Assembly (NCBI RefSeq): GCF_003149185.1
Contig: NZ_QGDO01000005.1
Coordinates: forward strand, 248,001 to 312,000
DNA from: Sediminitomix flava
Lineage (GTDB): Bacteria > Bacteroidota > Bacteroidia > Cytophagales > Flammeovirgaceae
DNA: 64,000 nucleotides
Reading direction: 5' to 3'
Position numbers and translations under genes: made by a program. Numbering within the stretch: position 1 is the stretch's first letter; each line of letters opens with the position of its first letter. The notes beneath the pieces were generated by a model that worked only from the letters and a program-made list of their open reading frames with translations, was not told the origin of the DNA and made no database searches. Shown one piece after another: positions 61,686-64,000 of this stretch.

Positions 61686-62639
61686 ATGAATCTTTTTTAT
61701 CAGACTTTTAAGTGTGTAAGTTTGTCTTTTTTAGTGATTTGTACTTTTGGAGCTTGTACAGATAATACAATAACAACCGATTTAGTTACAGGGGATGACT
61801 GTTATCTGACAAGTATGGATGTAGATCATTATTACATTAAAGACAGTATAGATTATCATACAACTGATTTATTCCAATATACATTTAATGGTGATGGAAA
61901 GTTTGTTGAAGCGATAGAATATGATAATGGACAACTTGAATCTAATCACTCTTTAAGATATGATAGTGGTTTTTTAGTATTATATAATGAATCATGGGTT
62001 TCAGGAGATGCTCATCAATTGAATTTTTACTATAAAGACAGCACTTTAGAAGCTGTTCAAGATATTTTTGCTTTTAATTTGAGTAGCTCATCTTCTCGTA
62101 TTTCAGAAGAAAAATCAAATGTTAAATATTATCAGAAACTAAGAGAATTAGGGAATAAGAGAGCCTCAGAGATTGCAAATCAGTATGAAGTAATTTATGC
62201 TTTCATTTATGAAGATGGTAATAATTTACCTGTAGGAGCAATTGATAATTTAGGAGGAGAATTTCAATTTGTATTTAATGAGAATAGTGATTTAACTGAA
62301 TGGAGTTATCAAATTCAAAGAGAAGGCTATCAGTTTAACGAGACATATTCTTTCAGTTATGACGATAAAGTTTCAATATTCAGAAATAGAATTAAAAATC
62401 CATTTGTGGCATCATCTTTCTTCTCAATTCTAGATTATCCAAATCCAAGTTACTTTAATAACATCACAGAAGAAACACATTCGTGGTTGGAAGTTGAAAA
62501 TGAAGTTATATTAGATTCAGGAAATCTAGTGACAAATTATGAATATAGCTATGACCCAATTTCTAGTGTACCATTATTGGTTACTAAGGTTGAGAGTAAT
62601 GGAAATAGAAATTACCAACTATCATTTGATTGTAAATAA
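61686..62639 (+). CDS. Lipoprotein of unknown function
   Basis: 317 residues from the ATG at 61686; an ATG at 61662 would add eight residues. Signal peptide ends VICTFGAC, a lipobox, followed by TDN. The body contains repeated pairs of strands such as FQYTFNGDGKFVEAIEYDNGQLESNHSLRYDSGFLVLYNE and GGEFQFVFNENSDLTEWSYQIQREGYQFNETYSFSYDD, similar to the YD- or RHS-like beta-meander lipoproteins (DUF4595-type) of Bacteroidota. Function unknown. Confidence 0.75.
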   Translation: MNLFYQTFKCVSLSFLVICTFGACTDNTITTDLVTGDDCYLTSMDVDHYYIKDSIDYHTTDLFQYTFNGDGKFVEAIEYDNGQLESNHSLRYDSGFLVLYNESWVSGDAHQLNFYYKDSTLEAVQDIFAFNLSSSSSRISEEKSNVKYYQKLRELGNKRASEIANQYEVIYAFIYEDGNNLPVGAIDNLGGEFQFVFNENSDLTEWSYQIQREGYQFNETYSFSYDDKVSIFRNRIKNPFVASSFFSILDYPNPSYFNNITEETHSWLEVENEVILDSGNLVTNYEYSYDPISSVPLLVTKVESNGNRNYQLSFDCK

Positions 62640-62654
62640 GGTTACTCTTGAAAC

Positions 62655-62702
62655 TAAAAATAAATCCCATCATAAGAATTCTTATGATGGGATTTATTTT
62701 TA
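62655..62702. terminator. 48-bp perfect palindrome, bidirectional terminator
   Basis: Bases 62655-62702 are exactly self-complementary, centred on an EcoRI-type GAATTC. A- and T-tracts at the edges fit a terminator for both convergent genes. Confidence 0.9.
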
Positions 62703-62728
62703 AGTATCAGATCGATAATGTCGAAGTC

Positions 62729-63226
62729 TTATTCATCCTCTAATTCCTCATAGAATTCAGCGATAAGTCCTTCTTCATGACTCAATGTAATCAGTACAAT
62801 ATAAGGTTCTGTTTCACCTTCTTCGTTTTTAACCTCAAAGTGGAGATATAATTCATCATCAAAAGCTTCTCCATTTCTATTTGTATTGAACTTTACATCC
62901 AAGATTTCTTTAGAAATAATTGGCTCCCAAAGCTTAGAATCATTCATATCATAAGAAAGAATATCGATTTGTCCATTAAACTTATCAATAACTTCTTTTC
63001 TTTCTTTAACTAGATCTAAGCTTACAACTTTGATTCCATCACTTTCCTCACCTGCTGTTAGGGTGATGCGGCTTTTGTCTGTAAACCTGATTTCCATCCA
63101 ATCCAAACACTCAAACATTTCTTTTTTATTTGCAGTGTTTGTCCATACATGGTAGACAACCTGTTCTAATGATGCACCTTTAAGGTTTTTCAGTGCTTTA
63201 TATATCTCAACTGATAATAACTTCAT
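62729..63226 (-). CDS. Acidic protein of unknown function
   Basis: 165 residues, rich in Glu and Asp, without a signal peptide; not recognised. N-terminal helices LSVEIYKALKNLKGASLEQVVYHVW precede alternating strands (WMEIRFTDKSRITLTAGEESDGIKVVSLDL, ELYLHFEVKNEEGETEPYIVLITLSHE). The mix suggests a small alpha+beta cytosolic protein, perhaps an immunity-like or regulatory protein, but nothing supports a specific role. It follows the LRR gene by 61 bp with a hairpin between them. Confidence 0.6.
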   Translation of the reverse strand: MKLLSVEIYKALKNLKGASLEQVVYHVWTNTANKKEMFECLDWMEIRFTDKSRITLTAGEESDGIKVVSLDLVKERKEVIDKFNGQIDILSYDMNDSKLWEPIISKEILDVKFNTNRNGEAFDDELYLHFEVKNEEGETEPYIVLITLSHEEGLIAEFYEELEDE

Positions 63227-63253
63227 AATTCCTTCTACACTTTATAGAAAATG

Positions 63254-63279
63254 AAACCTCCTGTTTTTTCAGGAGGTTT
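63254..63279 (-). terminator. Terminator of the LRR gene
   Basis: AAACCTCCTG (63254-63263) pairs with CAGGAGGTTT (63270-63279), with a 6-nt loop. Only a short T-rich tail follows on the minus strand. Confidence 0.75.
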
Positions 63280-63287
63280 GCAATATT

Positions 63288-64000
63288 TTAATAAAAGTCA
63301 ACTTCACAATCAGGTTTTGCTTCCCTGAATTTATCGACTGTTTTGCTCTTCAATTTTGTATTGTAACAGCGAATATACTTTAAATTTTTGAGTGCTTGTA
63401 CATCTTTAAAGCTCTTTATATTTGTGTTGTTACAATAGAGTTCGGTAAGTTCAGATAATTGACTTAGTGCCTTAAACTTCTTTATTCTGATATTATCAGA
63501 AATATTGACTTTTTCTAATGTTTTAATACTTGCTATAGGATCAAGTTTATCAACTTGAGTACCAGCAAGGTTAAGATCTTTCAGTTTTTTCAGGCCTCCT
63601 AATTTTGTCAAATCATTTAGTGGAGTCTCTGAACAATTCAGCTTTTCAAGTTCACTTAAAACTGAAACTGGAGCGATATTATTAACCCTTGTCTGAGAAA
63701 TATCTAGATTTTTCAACATAAACAATTGGCGAATAGGAGAGAGGTCTTTTATGGTTCTTTCTCCGTTTATATTGAGCTTCTCAAGACTTCCAATCTTGTG
63801 AAGTTCCACAGAATTTGGGCTATCTTGGATTTTGATTGCATTCTTGAAAATACCCTTCCAAGTTTGGTCTAATTCCGCCCACCAAGAATTCAATAATTCT
63901 GTTCTGAATATTAATAAAGTACTTGGGTGAGATACGGCAAAATCTTTAGCATCTTCTGTAGATACTTGAGTGTCGTCACAATTCACAGATTTCAAAGAAC
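63288..64000 (-). CDS. Leucine-rich-repeat protein, 5'-truncated by window edge
   Basis: At least 235 residues; the frame runs out of the window, so the TTG near 63995 is probably not the start. Five to six repeats of about 22 residues with the pattern LKNLDISQTRVNNIAPVSVL, LEKLNCSETPLNDLTKLGGL and LKDLNLAGTQVDKLDPIASI, like internalin-type LRRs, and the typical C-terminal cap VDKFREAKPDCEVDFY. A protein-protein interaction module; localisation depends on the missing N terminus. The repeat TQVSTEDA at the very edge looks like the end of an earlier LRR. Confidence 0.85.
   Translation of the reverse strand, partial: SLKSVNCDDTQVSTEDAKDFAVSHPSTLLIFRTELLNSWWAELDQTWKGIFKNAIKIQDSPNSVELHKIGSLEKLNINGERTIKDLSPIRQLFMLKNLDISQTRVNNIAPVSVLSELEKLNCSETPLNDLTKLGGLKKLKDLNLAGTQVDKLDPIASIKTLEKVNISDNIRIKKFKALSQLSELTELYCNNTNIKSFKDVQALKNLKYIRCYNTKLKSKTVDKFREAKPDCEVDFY

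Overview
The window looks like chromosome of a low-GC marine or environmental Bacteroidota bacterium, most likely of the Cytophagales (Flammeovirgaceae-like; this is inference, not a database match). The signs are a type IX secretion sorting tail on a 1224-residue lectin protein, a SusC-type plug and carboxypeptidase-regulatory module inside a giant alpha-2-macroglobulin, a PCMD-type surface lipoprotein, an M56 peptidase fused to a TonB C-terminal domain next to a BlaI repressor, and sigma-A promoters of the Bacteroidota type (TAnnTTTG at -7, TTTG near -33). No rRNA, tRNA, CRISPR array, insertion sequence or prophage was seen. Both ends cut genes: mgtE at the left and a leucine-rich-repeat gene at the right.

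Layout. 1-5 kb: mgtE (partial), a FAD reductase behind a membrane GAF protein, and sdaAB. 5-10.4 kb: fabH, two outer-membrane barrel genes, the Kdo transferase waaA and dapD. 10.4-16.5 kb: an SDR-like protein lacking its catalytic residues, a BlaI/M56-TonB regulatory pair with three operator-like dyads, a GH13 lipoprotein with a divergent AraC regulator, and a GNAT enzyme. 16.6-21 kb: a YpfJ-type zinc peptidase, a secreted GATase-like protein, and gltX. 21-25 kb: the T9SS lectin with a large insertion inside the lectin fold. 25-30 kb: an SDR, an SH3 lipoprotein, a divergent LPP20-like/DUF4384-like pair, a HAD phosphatase and a rhodanese gene with a strong upstream dyad. 30-34.2 kb: a four-gene operon of sulfotransferase, YtfJ-like protein, outer-membrane barrel and PCMD lipoprotein. 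34.5-40.4 kb: the alpha-2-macroglobulin/TonB-plug chimera. 40.6-48 kb: PhnA, a nitronate-monooxygenase-like protein with a Cys cluster, a secreted unknown, CorA and a TonB-dependent receptor. 48-56 kb: PspA with a YbjN-like partner, a MacB-type ABC exporter, a propeller-like lipoprotein, a LolA-like carrier, a WD40 protein and lgt. 56-64 kb: LysR with YeiH, a Kef-type antiporter, an acyltransferase, a lipoprotein, an acidic protein and the LRR protein.

Most genes are single transcription units ended by strong, often bidirectional hairpins; several convergent pairs overlap at their 3' ends. Envelope functions dominate: Kdo addition, lipoprotein maturation and transport (lgt, LolA-like), outer-membrane barrels, phage-shock protein, Mg2+ transport (MgtE, CorA) and surface-protein systems. 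I see no defence island or biosynthetic cluster. The least explained pieces are the macroglobulin-plug chimera, the interrupted lectin, the sulfotransferase operon, and several dyads and one orphan terminator in intergenic DNA.
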